Part shown: positions 34,923 to 45,197 of the stretch, one piece after another
Numbering within the stretch: the first letter of the stretch is position 1
How the letters are laid out: every line of letters starts with the position of its first letter
DNA from: Sphingobacterium puteale
Lineage (GTDB): Bacteria; Bacteroidota; Bacteroidia; Sphingobacteriales; Sphingobacteriaceae
DNA: 64,000 nt
Assembly (NCBI RefSeq): GCF_003627955.1
Contig: NZ_RBWS01000016.1
Coordinates: 122,093-186,092, forward strand
Direction of reading: 5' to 3'
Notes under the pieces: generated by a model
What the model saw: the letters and a program-made list of their open reading frames with translations, nothing else
The model's database searches: none
What the model was told of the DNA's origin: nothing
Program-made: the position numbers and the translations under genes

Positions 34923-35528
34923 ATGGAAATCAACCAAAATATACTAAAAAAATATGCTTCAGGTCAATGTTCTGAGGCTGATAGGCATTTAGTTGAGAAA
35001 TGGTTGAACAATGATTCCTGGGACAGTATCGCCGAAAGCACTCAAGTAAATGAAGAAGTTGGATCGTCCATGTGGAATAAGATCACGGCGGATGCTACAC
35101 AAAACGGCAAAATAAAATGGCGCAAAATTGCAGCAGCAGCAGCAGCGGTTATTTTAGTGATCGGTTTTTCTATTTTCTATTTTTCCAATCCTGCTTTGGA
35201 TAATCATACCTTTACCAATACATCTGCTGAAAATAGTAAGTTCTTCACCGAAGATTATTACGATGTGCAGTTAAGTAAAAATAGTATGGCCAATATTGAT
35301 TTGGTCAATAAAAAACTGGCATTCTCCGGTGACTTTATCATAAAACCTAAACGGGATTTTGAACTTTTGGATAGTCATCACAACAAATTGGTATTTAAAG
35401 CCGGAAGAGAGTATTTTGTATCGAATTCTCCAGATTTTGGTAAAATTGTAGCATTTCAAAAAAGTGATCTGGCTTTTTTACCATACAATATGCAAATTAA
35501 AATCAGGGAACAATTTCAAAGCATTTAA
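34923..35528 (+). CDS. Short FecR-like anti-sigma factor
   Basis: 201 residues from ATG 34923 (MEINQNILKKYASGQC); a TTG at 34896 would add nine residues. The cytoplasmic part shows the typical CSEADRHLVEKWL helix, then one membrane helix (AAAAAAVILVIGFSIFYF, about residues 68-87) and a short periplasmic part. The periplasmic region (DVQLSKNSMANIDLVNKKLAFSGDFIIK) resembles a shrunken FecR domain; the C-terminal secretin-binding part of FecR is absent. It probably holds the ECF sigma factor encoded directly upstream. The signalling receptor is unclear because the TonB receptor downstream lacks an STN domain. Confidence 0.75.
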   Translation: MEINQNILKKYASGQCSEADRHLVEKWLNNDSWDSIAESTQVNEEVGSSMWNKITADATQNGKIKWRKIAAAAAAVILVIGFSIFYFSNPALDNHTFTNTSAENSKFFTEDYYDVQLSKNSMANIDLVNKKLAFSGDFIIKPKRDFELLDSHHNKLVFKAGREYFVSNSPDFGKIVAFQKSDLAFLPYNMQIKIREQFQSI

Positions 35529-35537
35529 TTGACAAGT

Positions 35538-36737
35538 ATGAAGCGATTACTAGTGTTGTTTTTCCTTGTAATTTTCATTTTTTCATGTACACAAATTTCA
35601 GAAAAAAATATAGACCCCAACTTTGTCTTTTGTCTGTATAATAAAGACGAAAACCCCACCAGCTTATTGTTTACCGAAAGTTTAGATGACGACGGACGCC
35701 CTATCTTTCAGATTCCACTGTCCAGTTCGCGTATTCAAGAGAGGGAATATATCTACAAAAATGGCTTCTTTTATCGACTATCGAGTCAGACGAGTGTCTT
35801 TACAAAATACCAATTACAGGGTTCATCCTTTGTCCTTGTAGACAGTATACAATTAAAAAACCGTGATTTTGAAACCATTACCTGGAAAGATGACGACAAC
35901 CTAATTGCCGTCTGCCGAGAGGATGCCGAAAATAGAACACCGCAAGCTAGACTATATCAGATTAATGTTGCGGGGATGAAAATCGTGAAACAAGATACGA
36001 TTGTTCTCCCCTTTGCCAATAAGGAATATAGCGCGCTGCACCTAGGGCTTGTGAATATTGAAAACGACGATCTTTGGCTGGCCTACTCCTTCTTTAAATC
36101 CACGGGGAAGTATGGGCATACAACATCTGACACAACCTATTACGCCACCATAAAATACGATAGTTTTAAACTTAAAAATATTCAGATAGAAACACGTTCA
36201 ACTTATCCCGGCGGCTTCAATATCATACAATCCTATAGTTTTAAAGACGAAGAAGGTGATTATTATTTTATGACTAATCCTGGCATAGCACTGGGAAATA
36301 ACCCCAAATTACCAACAGCTATCTTTAGAAAAAGAAAAGGTCAGCTGCTCGTTGACCAGGACTACATGATCAATATTTCCAGATCAATCGGAAATCACGC
36401 CTATGGGATCTGGTATGTTGGCAACGGAAAGGCAATTATCCGCAACGAACAAAAGAAGCTTTATACCGATTTCTCCAATTTTCATGCTGTCTATCAGTTT
36501 GAATACAGGTTGGTCGATCTACAATCCGGTTCTATAGAGAAAATCCAGATTCCCTTGGATAAAGGTACCCAGAAAGAAAACGTATGGGCGGATGGAAAGT
36601 ACGTGTATTTTGCCATAGATGGCTCAAATGACCAGCACCGTGTCTGGAAATATGATTTACAAACGAAAGAAATTTCGAAAGGACTTAAGCTTCCCAATAA
36701 CACCAATTTTATCGTACGGATGGATTATTTAAAATAA
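35538..36737 (+). CDS. Surface-exposed beta-propeller-like lipoprotein
   Basis: 399 residues from ATG 35538 (MKRLLVLFFLVIFIFSC); an in-frame ATG at 35529 precedes it. After the lipobox Cys17, repeated blocks of four strands with Trp and Asp turns (NDDLWLAYSFFK, NVWADGKYVYFAIDG) suggest a beta-propeller. Layout resembles the DUF4374-type protein encoded at 39312, but similarity is weak and I assign no family. It lies between the anti-sigma gene and the TonB receptor gene, and could be a substrate-binding or sensing component at the cell surface. Confidence 0.7.
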   Translation: MKRLLVLFFLVIFIFSCTQISEKNIDPNFVFCLYNKDENPTSLLFTESLDDDGRPIFQIPLSSSRIQEREYIYKNGFFYRLSSQTSVFTKYQLQGSSFVLVDSIQLKNRDFETITWKDDDNLIAVCREDAENRTPQARLYQINVAGMKIVKQDTIVLPFANKEYSALHLGLVNIENDDLWLAYSFFKSTGKYGHTTSDTTYYATIKYDSFKLKNIQIETRSTYPGGFNIIQSYSFKDEEGDYYFMTNPGIALGNNPKLPTAIFRKRKGQLLVDQDYMINISRSIGNHAYGIWYVGNGKAIIRNEQKKLYTDFSNFHAVYQFEYRLVDLQSGSIEKIQIPLDKGTQKENVWADGKYVYFAIDGSNDQHRVWKYDLQTKEISKGLKLPNNTNFIVRMDYLK

Positions 36738-36869
36738 GAGCTCTATCCCTACAAAAAAAACAACCTCACAATCAACCATTTGTATATTTTTTTAAAAAAA
36801 TACCCCCTATCAACATTCGGTAAAGGATAAGTATAAGCAACCCTCTTATATATACTTAATCTAAATAAA

Positions 36870-39290
36870 ATGTTGAAGTCAACATCTACTTTTATTCTAT
36901 TATTAATTTTTACCTTGTTTACACAGGCACAGAGCCCAAAAAAGCATGCCCTCTCAGGCTTTGTCAAAGATAACTTTGGGAAACCCATTCCAGGAGCAAC
37001 CATACGCTTAAAAGATCAGCATACAGGCACATCTTCCGATATAGACGGCTATTATAAATTACAATTAAACAGTTCAACGGACGCCATCTTACATGTCACT
37101 GCTGTTGGTTACCACAGCGAAGAAAGAGCCGTAAACGAAAAACTCATTCAGGATTTTCAGCTTATTGAAGATCGCAATTATATGGAGGAAGTGACCGTAT
37201 CGGCATATGGGAAAACTGAAAATGAGAAGAAAGTAGCCGAGATCAAGCGATCAGGATTCAATGTTAGCGTCATTGACATGAACAAACATGCCAACGAAGC
37301 AGCCAATCTGACACAGATTTTGAAGCGCGCTACGGGAGTTACCATACGTGAAGATGGTGGACTCGGTTCTAACTTTGTGTTCCGAATCAATGGACTCGAT
37401 GCAAAGATCTACATTGACGGTGTTCCTATGGAGAATTTTGGTTCCTCGATGTCTTTAAATAATATTCCTGTCAATTTGATTGATCGTGTTGAAGTATATA
37501 AGGGTGTGGTACCTGCTTTTTTGGGTTCCGACGCACTAGGCGGTGCTGTCAATATCATTACCAAACGTCGCGCGCGACCTTACCTGGACCTGAGTTATTC
37601 CTATGGCTCCTTCAATACACATCAAGCTGCGATCGTGGGCACCTTTACCAATCCAAAAAACAAATTATCATTTCGAATGAATGCATATTACAATCATTCA
37701 GACAATGATTATAATATGTATACCAACGAAAAGTACAATGTTCTTATCGAGAAAACGGTCGACAACAAGTATTTCGCCGTCCCCAAAGCTAAGCGATTTA
37801 ACGATGCTTATACCTCTACTATGGGACAACTGGAGGTTGGTTTTCGCGATGTATCCTGGGCAGATCAATTTTATGCAGGCTTCACCTATTCCCAAAATCA
37901 TAAGGAAAATCAGATCGGCGCTTCCCTCAGCAAGGTATTTGGTGGCGCATGGTCCGAAAGCAACTATCTGATGCCAACCTTAAACTATAAAAAAAGCAAT
38001 TTTCTGGTCAATCGCTTATATGCGGATATTTTCACAAGTTATAGCTACGACACCCGATATGTGAGAGATACCGCCATGTATAATTACGACTGGACCGGTG
38101 CCTGGGTCTCAAATTACGAGGGCACAACACCAAATCCCCAAAAAGACATGAAGTATAATCTGTCGAACTATTTAGCGCGGGTGAATTTAAACTATGACTT
38201 TGACGAAGCCCGTAACCAAAGCATCAATTTCAACTACAACTTTAACAGCAATGATCAGAAAGAGTATGATCTGGTCGGCAATTATAACCGCTCAGGTTTA
38301 CCATCCTATTTGGGAAGACATATTTTGGGGCTATCCTGGCAGAACCAATGGTTTGACAAGCGCTTATCAAATGTATTGGCGGTAAAATACTATCGCATGG
38401 ATGCTTCGAAAGATATTGATGAGCGCAAATTCGATGGAAACAACAATTTGATCAGCGGTGAAATAATTCATCAAAAAAAACAAGGTAATTACTATAGCAT
38501 GAGCCTTGCCTCCCGGTATAGAATAACCAAGGATGGCGGATGGAAACTATCCTACGAAAGGGCATACAACTTACCTTCCATGACTGCGCTTTTTGGCGAT
38601 GGTGTCAATACAATAGGGAACTGGGCTGTAAAACCCGAGCGTAGTGACAACATCAACACCGGATTTTATTACAATACCTACATCAACCAAAATCATTTTC
38701 TGAACGTAGATGTGACAGGCTTCTATCGCCTGGCAGCAAACTATATAAACAGCCGGGCGGTCATTCAGAATGGAATTTCCTATTTTCAAAGCTACAACGA
38801 AGAGGGGGTGAAGCTCTATGGTTTCGAGGCCGAAGTCAAATACGGTTTTAAAGATCTGCTGGCGGTTACCCTTAATGGATCTTACGATAAAGCCTTATAC
38901 AATAAAAAATACACAGACGACTCCAGGCAACAAATCAGTTCAAATTATAACAAACAACTCATAAACCGGCCTTGGGTCTATGGAAATGCCGATATCAGCC
39001 TAATTCAGAATAACTGGTTTCAACAGGGAAGCAGAGTTCAACTATCGTACTTATATCAATATACCCACTGGTTTTATCTCACCGAATCAGATCAAGGATC
39101 GCTTGAATCCAAAGATCTCATTCCGTCCCAAAATATCCACTCTGCTGTGCTCAGCTATGCCTGGGATCGCAATAAGTACAACGTATCCTTTGAAGCAAGA
39201 AACCTGACAGATGAAAGAGCATACGACAATTTCCGTCTCCAACGGCCCGGACGTGCATTTTACGTCAAGCTGAGATTATCAATCATGTAA
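36870..39290 (+). CDS. TonB-dependent receptor, siderophore/iron type
   Basis: 806 residues. A signal peptide ends LFTQAQ, then a carboxypeptidase-regulatory-like domain (LSGFVKDNFGKPIPGATIRL), a TonB-dependent plug (LTQILKRATGVTIREDGGLG, IYIDGVPMENFGSS, VYKGVVPAFLGSDALGGAVN) and a 22-strand barrel ending AFYVKLRLSIM. It lacks the STN domain used by FecA-type signal transducers. The downstream DUF4374, DUF4198-like and PepSY genes are typical of Bacteroidota iron-siderophore loci. Substrate is probably an iron chelate, by context. Confidence 0.93.
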   Translation: MLKSTSTFILLLIFTLFTQAQSPKKHALSGFVKDNFGKPIPGATIRLKDQHTGTSSDIDGYYKLQLNSSTDAILHVTAVGYHSEERAVNEKLIQDFQLIEDRNYMEEVTVSAYGKTENEKKVAEIKRSGFNVSVIDMNKHANEAANLTQILKRATGVTIREDGGLGSNFVFRINGLDAKIYIDGVPMENFGSSMSLNNIPVNLIDRVEVYKGVVPAFLGSDALGGAVNIITKRRARPYLDLSYSYGSFNTHQAAIVGTFTNPKNKLSFRMNAYYNHSDNDYNMYTNEKYNVLIEKTVDNKYFAVPKAKRFNDAYTSTMGQLEVGFRDVSWADQFYAGFTYSQNHKENQIGASLSKVFGGAWSESNYLMPTLNYKKSNFLVNRLYADIFTSYSYDTRYVRDTAMYNYDWTGAWVSNYEGTTPNPQKDMKYNLSNYLARVNLNYDFDEARNQSINFNYNFNSNDQKEYDLVGNYNRSGLPSYLGRHILGLSWQNQWFDKRLSNVLAVKYYRMDASKDIDERKFDGNNNLISGEIIHQKKQGNYYSMSLASRYRITKDGGWKLSYERAYNLPSMTALFGDGVNTIGNWAVKPERSDNINTGFYYNTYINQNHFLNVDVTGFYRLAANYINSRAVIQNGISYFQSYNEEGVKLYGFEAEVKYGFKDLLAVTLNGSYDKALYNKKYTDDSRQQISSNYNKQLINRPWVYGNADISLIQNNWFQQGSRVQLSYLYQYTHWFYLTESDQGSLESKDLIPSQNIHSAVLSYAWDRNKYNVSFEARNLTDERAYDNFRLQRPGRAFYVKLRLSIM

Positions 39291-39311
39291 AACAAATAAA
39301 TACATATTTTT

Positions 39312-40538
39312 ATGAAAATCAACAAATTCGCCGTCGCTATATTCGCTGCGACTGTATTATTCTCTTCCTGCAAGAAATCATCACCTGAAATCACTTCACC
39401 GGAAGAACCAACACCTACTTCAAATAGTCTGTACAGTGTTTGGGTGACAACCGCGGCTGGTTCATCCTACCTACTGACAGCAGATAATCTGATGAAAGAT
39501 ACCCTTTTGACCGCCGCAAACAATCAAGGCATCGATATCACATCGCATTTGCCAGCAGCATTTTATGCGATTTACGCCTATGCCTACGAAGGAAAGTATT
39601 ACCTTTCAAACGATGGCACACGATTCAGTCAATTTGAAGTTGTCAACGGTAAATCCTGGAAAGAAACGAACAACTATGCATTCCCTGGAAATTTTTACCT
39701 AGGCAAAGTCCTAAAAGATATTAGCACCAAAGATGAGATGGTCATGACCAAAACAGCAGGGACCACCAATAAGACCAAAAATGTATTGGAACAACCAATC
39801 TATTTCATGAACGTCAACAATCTGACAATCAACAAGACCATCGGTATCGAAATCCCGATGATCACGTTTAATCCCAAAACACCGGAGGGCAAAGATCATA
39901 ACCCTTATATCGTACCTACAAGCTTCACGCAACGAGGCGACAAACTATTTGTAGGTCACAAATATAGAAGTAATGAAACGCGTAAGGATATTATCGACAC
40001 CGCCTATATGTATGTATGTGATTACCCAAGTTTGGCCAACGGAAAAATTATAAAAGATGCTAGAGGCGGTTTTGCAGCTGGCCATTGGGAAGTGCAGACA
40101 CTTACTTTTACCGATGACAATAAGGACCTCTATGTTGTAACCAAAAAGACAGATGCGGCGACCTATGGCCTATTACGTATTAAATCGGGACAGACAACCT
40201 TTGATCCAGATTATTTCTTCGATTTAAAAGATTACAACGTATTCAGCAATAATATATCGCAGGTACAGAAACTAGGTGATGGTAAAGTTTACATCAGCCC
40301 TTTTGTCATCGATCCAGCAAATAAAAAGATTGTTGCCGACCTCAGAATATTAGTGGGTGGCGGTGAGTCAAAAACCACGATGAATTTTATGGAGAATGGC
40401 AAACTATACGATGTCTTTAAAACAGACGAGTCCAAATGGTATGTATATGAATATGATCCGGCAAAAAATTCTGTAAAACGCGGAGCTGAGATCGATCCTG
40501 GAATCAGCCAAGTTTATCACCTAAATAAGCTCAGATAA
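39312..40538 (+). CDS. DUF4374 lipoprotein of the iron-uptake locus
   Basis: 408 residues. Lipoprotein signal MKINKFAVAIFAATVLFSSC (Cys20) then a Ser/Thr/Pro linker (PEEPTPTSNS). The mature part has a propeller-like repeat of strands with the order seen in DUF4374 proteins: SVWVTTAAGSSYLLT, KYYLSNDG, HNPYIVPTSFTQRGDKLFVG, GHWEVQTLTF. These lipoproteins accompany TonB-dependent siderophore receptors, and may bind the ligand at the surface. It begins 21 bases after the receptor stop. Confidence 0.88.
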   Translation: MKINKFAVAIFAATVLFSSCKKSSPEITSPEEPTPTSNSLYSVWVTTAAGSSYLLTADNLMKDTLLTAANNQGIDITSHLPAAFYAIYAYAYEGKYYLSNDGTRFSQFEVVNGKSWKETNNYAFPGNFYLGKVLKDISTKDEMVMTKTAGTTNKTKNVLEQPIYFMNVNNLTINKTIGIEIPMITFNPKTPEGKDHNPYIVPTSFTQRGDKLFVGHKYRSNETRKDIIDTAYMYVCDYPSLANGKIIKDARGGFAAGHWEVQTLTFTDDNKDLYVVTKKTDAATYGLLRIKSGQTTFDPDYFFDLKDYNVFSNNISQVQKLGDGKVYISPFVIDPANKKIVADLRILVGGGESKTTMNFMENGKLYDVFKTDESKWYVYEYDPAKNSVKRGAEIDPGISQVYHLNKLR

Positions 40539-40659
40539 GTTCCGGCAAAACGTAAGAAGTACCCTGCCGATATCCCTTTTAAAGGGGATGGGTAAGATTT
40601 CAGCATACGCGAAATCGAGGCGGGGCATTTCTCTATCCAACACCCCAAAATTTAAACAT

Positions 40660-41358
40660 ATGAAAAAATTACTGTTCAGCATCCTAAGCTTTTTTATCTT
40701 CCTGTCTGCATCGGCACATGCCGTATTTATTGAAACTTCATTGCAAGGTACGAAAGGAAAATCCCATACCGTAAAAGTGGTTTATGGCGAACCGGATGAA
40801 CACGAGCTCATCTCCAAATGGTGGTGGTACAAAGAAGGTATGCAGGTTACATTGACATTGATCAAACCGGACGGGAGTACAGCATTACTAACGACTACCC
40901 CGCAGGGAAATCATCTATTGGCCACATTTATTCCTGATCAGGATGGTGTCTATCATGTTTCGTTAAAAAGAGATACAGAGCGCAAAGAAGGCGCCAAGAC
41001 ACAATATCAGATCAATGCAATCGCCACAATTCAAGTTGGAAGCGTCACCCTTGGTCATACTTCCGCACATCTTGCCAATGAGTTGTTTGTCTTTGCCGAC
41101 CAAACTGTTTTTAAAAATAAAAAAGAGGTCTCGCTGACCTTATTTCAAAAAGGCAAACCCGCACCAAATGCTGCTGTTCAGATCATTGCCCCAAGTGGCT
41201 GGATCAAATGGTTGGAAACAGATGCACAGGGTGTCATCAAATTCATTCCGGAATGGCAAGGCAAATACTACGCCGAGGTATCCCGGAAAGAAAAGATCGA
41301 AGGACAGGCTTTTGAAGAATATAGCCGTGCCAGCTCCATGAGTTTTGCTGTAAACTAA
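40660..41358 (+). CDS. Periplasmic DUF4198-like protein
   Basis: 232 residues from ATG 40660 (MKKLLFSILSFFIFLSASAHA, a signal peptide); the frame opens earlier at 40588 but that extension is Arg-rich and lacks signal character. The mature part starts VFIETSLQGTKGKSH and has two immunoglobulin-like halves; the second (KNKKEVSLTLFQKGKPAPNAAVQIIAPSGW) matches DUF4198, which is linked to metal uptake. It precedes the PepSY gene by seven bases. It may assist reduction or transfer of the imported metal; unproven. Confidence 0.8.
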   Translation: MKKLLFSILSFFIFLSASAHAVFIETSLQGTKGKSHTVKVVYGEPDEHELISKWWWYKEGMQVTLTLIKPDGSTALLTTTPQGNHLLATFIPDQDGVYHVSLKRDTERKEGAKTQYQINAIATIQVGSVTLGHTSAHLANELFVFADQTVFKNKKEVSLTLFQKGKPAPNAAVQIIAPSGWIKWLETDAQGVIKFIPEWQGKYYAEVSRKEKIEGQAFEEYSRASSMSFAVN

Positions 41359-41365
41359 ATCCGAG

Positions 41366-42715
41366 ATGGCGGTAAGAAAAAAGAAAAATAATTCGGTATT
41401 TCGACTGGTCAATAACTGGCTGCACCTCTGGATGGGATTAATCTCTGGCAGTATTGTCTTTGTGATTTGCCTGATGGGTTGCCTTTGGGTGTTTAATCAT
41501 GAAATTATCGATCTCCTCATCCCGAAAAAAGAGCGCCAATATATCTCTGCATCCGGTCAGTCCCTGGTTTCTCCGTCGCGCATTATTGGGATCGCGGATT
41601 CGCTCGATCCGAATGCTGTTGTAGGGGAGATTACTTATACCCGCGATCACCCCATTTCTTTTACCATCCAACAAAAAGAGGATAAAGGAAAGGGTCGGAA
41701 TCCAAAAGTAAAACCACAGGTGCATCTTTTGCACCCTTACACGGGTAAGTACCTGGGTTTGCAAGTGAAAGATAATTCCGAAGAAGCACAGTTAAGAGAG
41801 AAATTGAATAGCTTTTTTGCATGGACACTGAACGGGCATCGCTTCCTTTGGCTACCAAGGGATATCGGCCGCCCTATCGTTAATTATGCGACGCTGATAT
41901 TCAGTATTACCCTGATCACAGGCTTGGTATGGTGGTATCCAAAAAAATGGACAAAATCCACCCGCGAAAAAAGCTTTCGGATAAAATGGAAAGCCGGCTG
42001 GAAACGCGTCAACCTGGATCTTCATAATGTAGTAGGCTTTTATTCTTTTCTTTTGGTGTTATTACTGGCGGTAACGGGCATGTATTATGGTATCGAGTGG
42101 TTCAACCGCGCATTATACTGGTCAACCAACTGGGGAACTCCCCTCGCCGAACGAACATCAGTTCATTCCGATTCAACAAAAATTGATCAGCTGGCACATT
42201 TTCCGAAAGCTTTTGATCGAGAGATCCATCGCATACTTACACAATATAAAGATCCACATTACCTGACGATCACTTATCCGGATGCTGAAAAAAAAGATGC
42301 TACAATTTCGGTGTATATTCGCAACGACATGGATAGGCAGTATAACAACCGCTATTATTCGTTCGACCGGTATACAGGTGCCTTTCTGCCCAATAATATA
42401 ACACTCTTTAACAAGGATTTTTATGAACTCCGGGCAGGGGAACAATTCAGACGGCTCAATTACGATATTCATGTGGGGTCTATCTGGGGCTTTCCGACGA
42501 AAGTGCTGGCCTTTGTTCTCACCTTGATCGCTGGTTCTTTACCTATTACAGGATTTATTATTTGGTACAACCGCAAATGGGGAAAGAAAAAAGGACGCAA
42601 TACATTGTTAAAGGGTACTGCCACCCCCGAAGATAAGCGCGATTCCGATACGGTCGCACCTACAACGATAAGAAAACCGCCGGTCCGTTTTCGACCGAAG
42701 CCTACGGACTTATAA
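41366..42715 (+). CDS. PepSY-domain membrane protein (ferric reductase-like)
   Basis: 449 residues. The PepSY-associated TM layout is clear: first helix NNWLHLWMGLISGSIVFVICLMG, a large periplasmic PepSY region (AVVGEITYTRDHPISFTI), a His-containing segment before a second helix (TLNGHRFLWLPRDIGRPIV), LDLHNVVGFYSFLLVLLLAVTG, and a last helix GFPTKVLAFVLTLIAGSLPITG. Such proteins are proposed to reduce ferric siderophores in the inner membrane. The soluble C-terminal tail is charged. It closes the DUF4374/DUF4198 group. Confidence 0.9.
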   Translation: MAVRKKKNNSVFRLVNNWLHLWMGLISGSIVFVICLMGCLWVFNHEIIDLLIPKKERQYISASGQSLVSPSRIIGIADSLDPNAVVGEITYTRDHPISFTIQQKEDKGKGRNPKVKPQVHLLHPYTGKYLGLQVKDNSEEAQLREKLNSFFAWTLNGHRFLWLPRDIGRPIVNYATLIFSITLITGLVWWYPKKWTKSTREKSFRIKWKAGWKRVNLDLHNVVGFYSFLLVLLLAVTGMYYGIEWFNRALYWSTNWGTPLAERTSVHSDSTKIDQLAHFPKAFDREIHRILTQYKDPHYLTITYPDAEKKDATISVYIRNDMDRQYNNRYYSFDRYTGAFLPNNITLFNKDFYELRAGEQFRRLNYDIHVGSIWGFPTKVLAFVLTLIAGSLPITGFIIWYNRKWGKKKGRNTLLKGTATPEDKRDSDTVAPTTIRKPPVRFRPKPTDL

Positions 42716-42839
42716 GATTTTATAGGTCCGGAATCACCGTTCAAAAAGGAAGGCTAAATTTTGAATTCATTGACAATAAAACTTGTTTAATTTATGCTTA
42801 AGAAGGTTCTTTCTCTTGAAAGAACAGGGAATATTATTT

Positions 42840-45197
42840 ATGACGAAATCCACATTATTAGCGATTCTGCTTTCAAGTTCAACTCTAGGGCTCCTGGCCC
42901 AGACGAAATTATCCGGAAAAATATTTAACAAAGACGGGCAGCCACTTAAAGGAGCTACCGCCAGTCTTTTACGCTTACCAGATTCGACATTAGTCGCACA
43001 ATCCGATGCCGACAAAGATGGTTTATTTCTGTTACAGGCAGCTAAAAATGGGAATTATATGATTCGCTACAGTTCCGTTGGATTCACGACGGTATTCAGC
43101 AGGTCCTATCAATTATCCGGTGCAGAGCAAATTGCCACACCCCTATTTTTACAACCTCTCGCACAGATCATGGAGACGGTTCATGTCACCGGGAAACAAG
43201 CCGCTGTGCGCCAATATGCCGATAAAATGGTTGTTGATATTGAAGGAAGCGTATTAGCAGAAGGGAACAATGTGCTCGAGCTTTTAGAAAAAACGCCCGG
43301 CCTAGTCTCCGATGGTAAGGGAAATTTTTCCATTCAGGGGCGTGCCGGGGCTAATATACGGATCAATGGGCGCGATATGTATGTATCGGGCGAACAGCTC
43401 GCGAGTATCCTTCGCGGCCTCCAGGCCGCCGAAGTTTCAAAACTTGAACTGATCAGCAATCCCTCAGCCCGCGAAGATGCTTCTGGGACAGCGGGGATCA
43501 TCAATATCGTAACCAAGCGAAATGGGAAAGTAGGCTTTTGTGGCGATGCGTTTGTCCGTGCCGGCCAAGGCAGAAAATTCCATGGTGGTTTTGGCGGGGG
43601 CCTCCACTATAAAGTAAACGGCCTGGATATGTACCTGCAGGGCAACACAAGTTACGACCGTGGCAATAGCCATAATCTGACCGAAAGAAGCTTCTTTAAC
43701 CAAGGCAGCTTAACTTCCTTTCAACGGCAGCATGAAAGCAAGAAACTGGATGACGCCTCTTTCCATAGCCTACGGGCGGGAGCAAAATATGAATTTTCCG
43801 ACGGGGGAATCCTCGATGGAAGCGTACATTGGATGAAAGGCAACTATCAACCTTATGCCTCCATTGAGATGGATACATGGAACTATCCCGCGAACATCCA
43901 GACAGAACAGGCGCTGAGTAAGAACCGCTTTGACGAGACTTTTAAAAACTGGACATTTAATGTGAATTATAGCAATAAATACGAAGGAGAAGATCATTTT
44001 TTAAAATTCAATTTTGACTTCGCACCCCATGGCAACGATTACAACAATCGTTTTGAAACGGATAAGTTCAATTTACAAACCGATACGAAAACGAGTACAG
44101 GACGTACCAATGTACAGGATTTAAGTAATACGACCTATTCCGGCAGACTCGATTATAGCAAACCCTTAACTGATTCGGGTAAAATCGAACTTGGCTGGAA
44201 AGGGACCTACTTTTTCATTAATAATGATGTGGTCAATACCCTATTGGATAAAGGTACATGGATACGTGATGATGCGACTTCCAACCGTTTTCAATACACC
44301 CAGCATATTGAAGCACTCTATGCCATCTACTCTGGCAAATTCAAGCGACTCGAATATCAGGCTGGTCTACGTGGAGAATATACCTTTATAGATGCCAATC
44401 AGGTGACCTTAGACAAGAAAAATGACCAACGCTATTTCGACCTGTTCCCAAGTGGCTCATTGCTTTATCACCTCAATGATAAAAATACCATAAGGACATC
44501 CTTCAGCAGTCGAATTGAGAGACCGGGCGATCACGACATCAATATATTTCGGATCTATGAGGATGCCTATAGTTACAACGAAGGGAATCCGGATTTAAAA
44601 CCGGAGAAGAGTTACATTACTGAAATCGGTCATGGTTATAAAAATAAGTTATTCACTACATTGGGTATTTCTTATGGCCGTGATATGATCAATTGGATTG
44701 TTCGACAAGGGGATCAAGTCGGCGAAAATCTGTCGCGGCCAGAGAATATAGGACGCTATCTGAATTACAGCGCCAGCGTGATGTACAATCAGACATTGCG
44801 CTCCTGGTGGACAGCAAGCCATTATATCAATGCATTCTACAACAACTATTCCGGTGAAATCGGCGATGTAAACCTAGATTCAAAAGGTTCCAGCTGGACG
44901 GCCAATAGCCGCCATACGCTACAATTCAAGTATGGCTTGCGCGCTGAAATAGCACTTTATTATCGTTCGGGAATTACCACCGGTCCTTCGCGGACCGACA
45001 AAAGGTACGGACTGGATCTGGCTGCAGAAAAGAAGATGTTTGGTGACCGTGGCATGATCAAGCTTACAGCCAATGGTCTACTCCGAAATGCTAATCCGCA
45101 GTTAATCAGTAAATACGGAGATCTGAAGGTATTTTACTCCGATTTTCCGGACAACAGAAAAGTATTATTGTCATTGAGTTATCGGTTTGGCAACTAA
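42840..45197 (+). CDS. TonB-dependent receptor, outer membrane beta-barrel family
   Basis: 785 residues from ATG 42840 (MTKSTLLAILLSSSTLGLLAQ, signal peptide); a TTG-initiated extension exists but is unlikely. A carboxypeptidase-regulatory-like domain (LSGKIFNKDGQPLKGATA) and a plug (VLELLEKTPGLVSDGKGNFS, INGRDMYVSGEQLASILRGL, LELISNPSAREDASGTAGI) precede the barrel, which ends SLSYRFGN. This layout matches the outer membrane beta-barrel (PF14905-like) TonB-dependent group without a classic TonB box. Substrate unknown; the neighbourhood suggests metal chelates. Confidence 0.9.
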   Translation: MTKSTLLAILLSSSTLGLLAQTKLSGKIFNKDGQPLKGATASLLRLPDSTLVAQSDADKDGLFLLQAAKNGNYMIRYSSVGFTTVFSRSYQLSGAEQIATPLFLQPLAQIMETVHVTGKQAAVRQYADKMVVDIEGSVLAEGNNVLELLEKTPGLVSDGKGNFSIQGRAGANIRINGRDMYVSGEQLASILRGLQAAEVSKLELISNPSAREDASGTAGIINIVTKRNGKVGFCGDAFVRAGQGRKFHGGFGGGLHYKVNGLDMYLQGNTSYDRGNSHNLTERSFFNQGSLTSFQRQHESKKLDDASFHSLRAGAKYEFSDGGILDGSVHWMKGNYQPYASIEMDTWNYPANIQTEQALSKNRFDETFKNWTFNVNYSNKYEGEDHFLKFNFDFAPHGNDYNNRFETDKFNLQTDTKTSTGRTNVQDLSNTTYSGRLDYSKPLTDSGKIELGWKGTYFFINNDVVNTLLDKGTWIRDDATSNRFQYTQHIEALYAIYSGKFKRLEYQAGLRGEYTFIDANQVTLDKKNDQRYFDLFPSGSLLYHLNDKNTIRTSFSSRIERPGDHDINIFRIYEDAYSYNEGNPDLKPEKSYITEIGHGYKNKLFTTLGISYGRDMINWIVRQGDQVGENLSRPENIGRYLNYSASVMYNQTLRSWWTASHYINAFYNNYSGEIGDVNLDSKGSSWTANSRHTLQFKYGLRAEIALYYRSGITTGPSRTDKRYGLDLAAEKKMFGDRGMIKLTANGLLRNANPQLISKYGDLKVFYSDFPDNRKVLLSLSYRFGN

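Noticed and set aside
40571..40590. Palindrome near ATCCCTTTTAAAGGGGAT as terminator after the DUF4374 gene
   Set aside because: The arms are imperfect with practically no loop and no T-run; transcription probably continues to the DUF4198 and PepSY genes.
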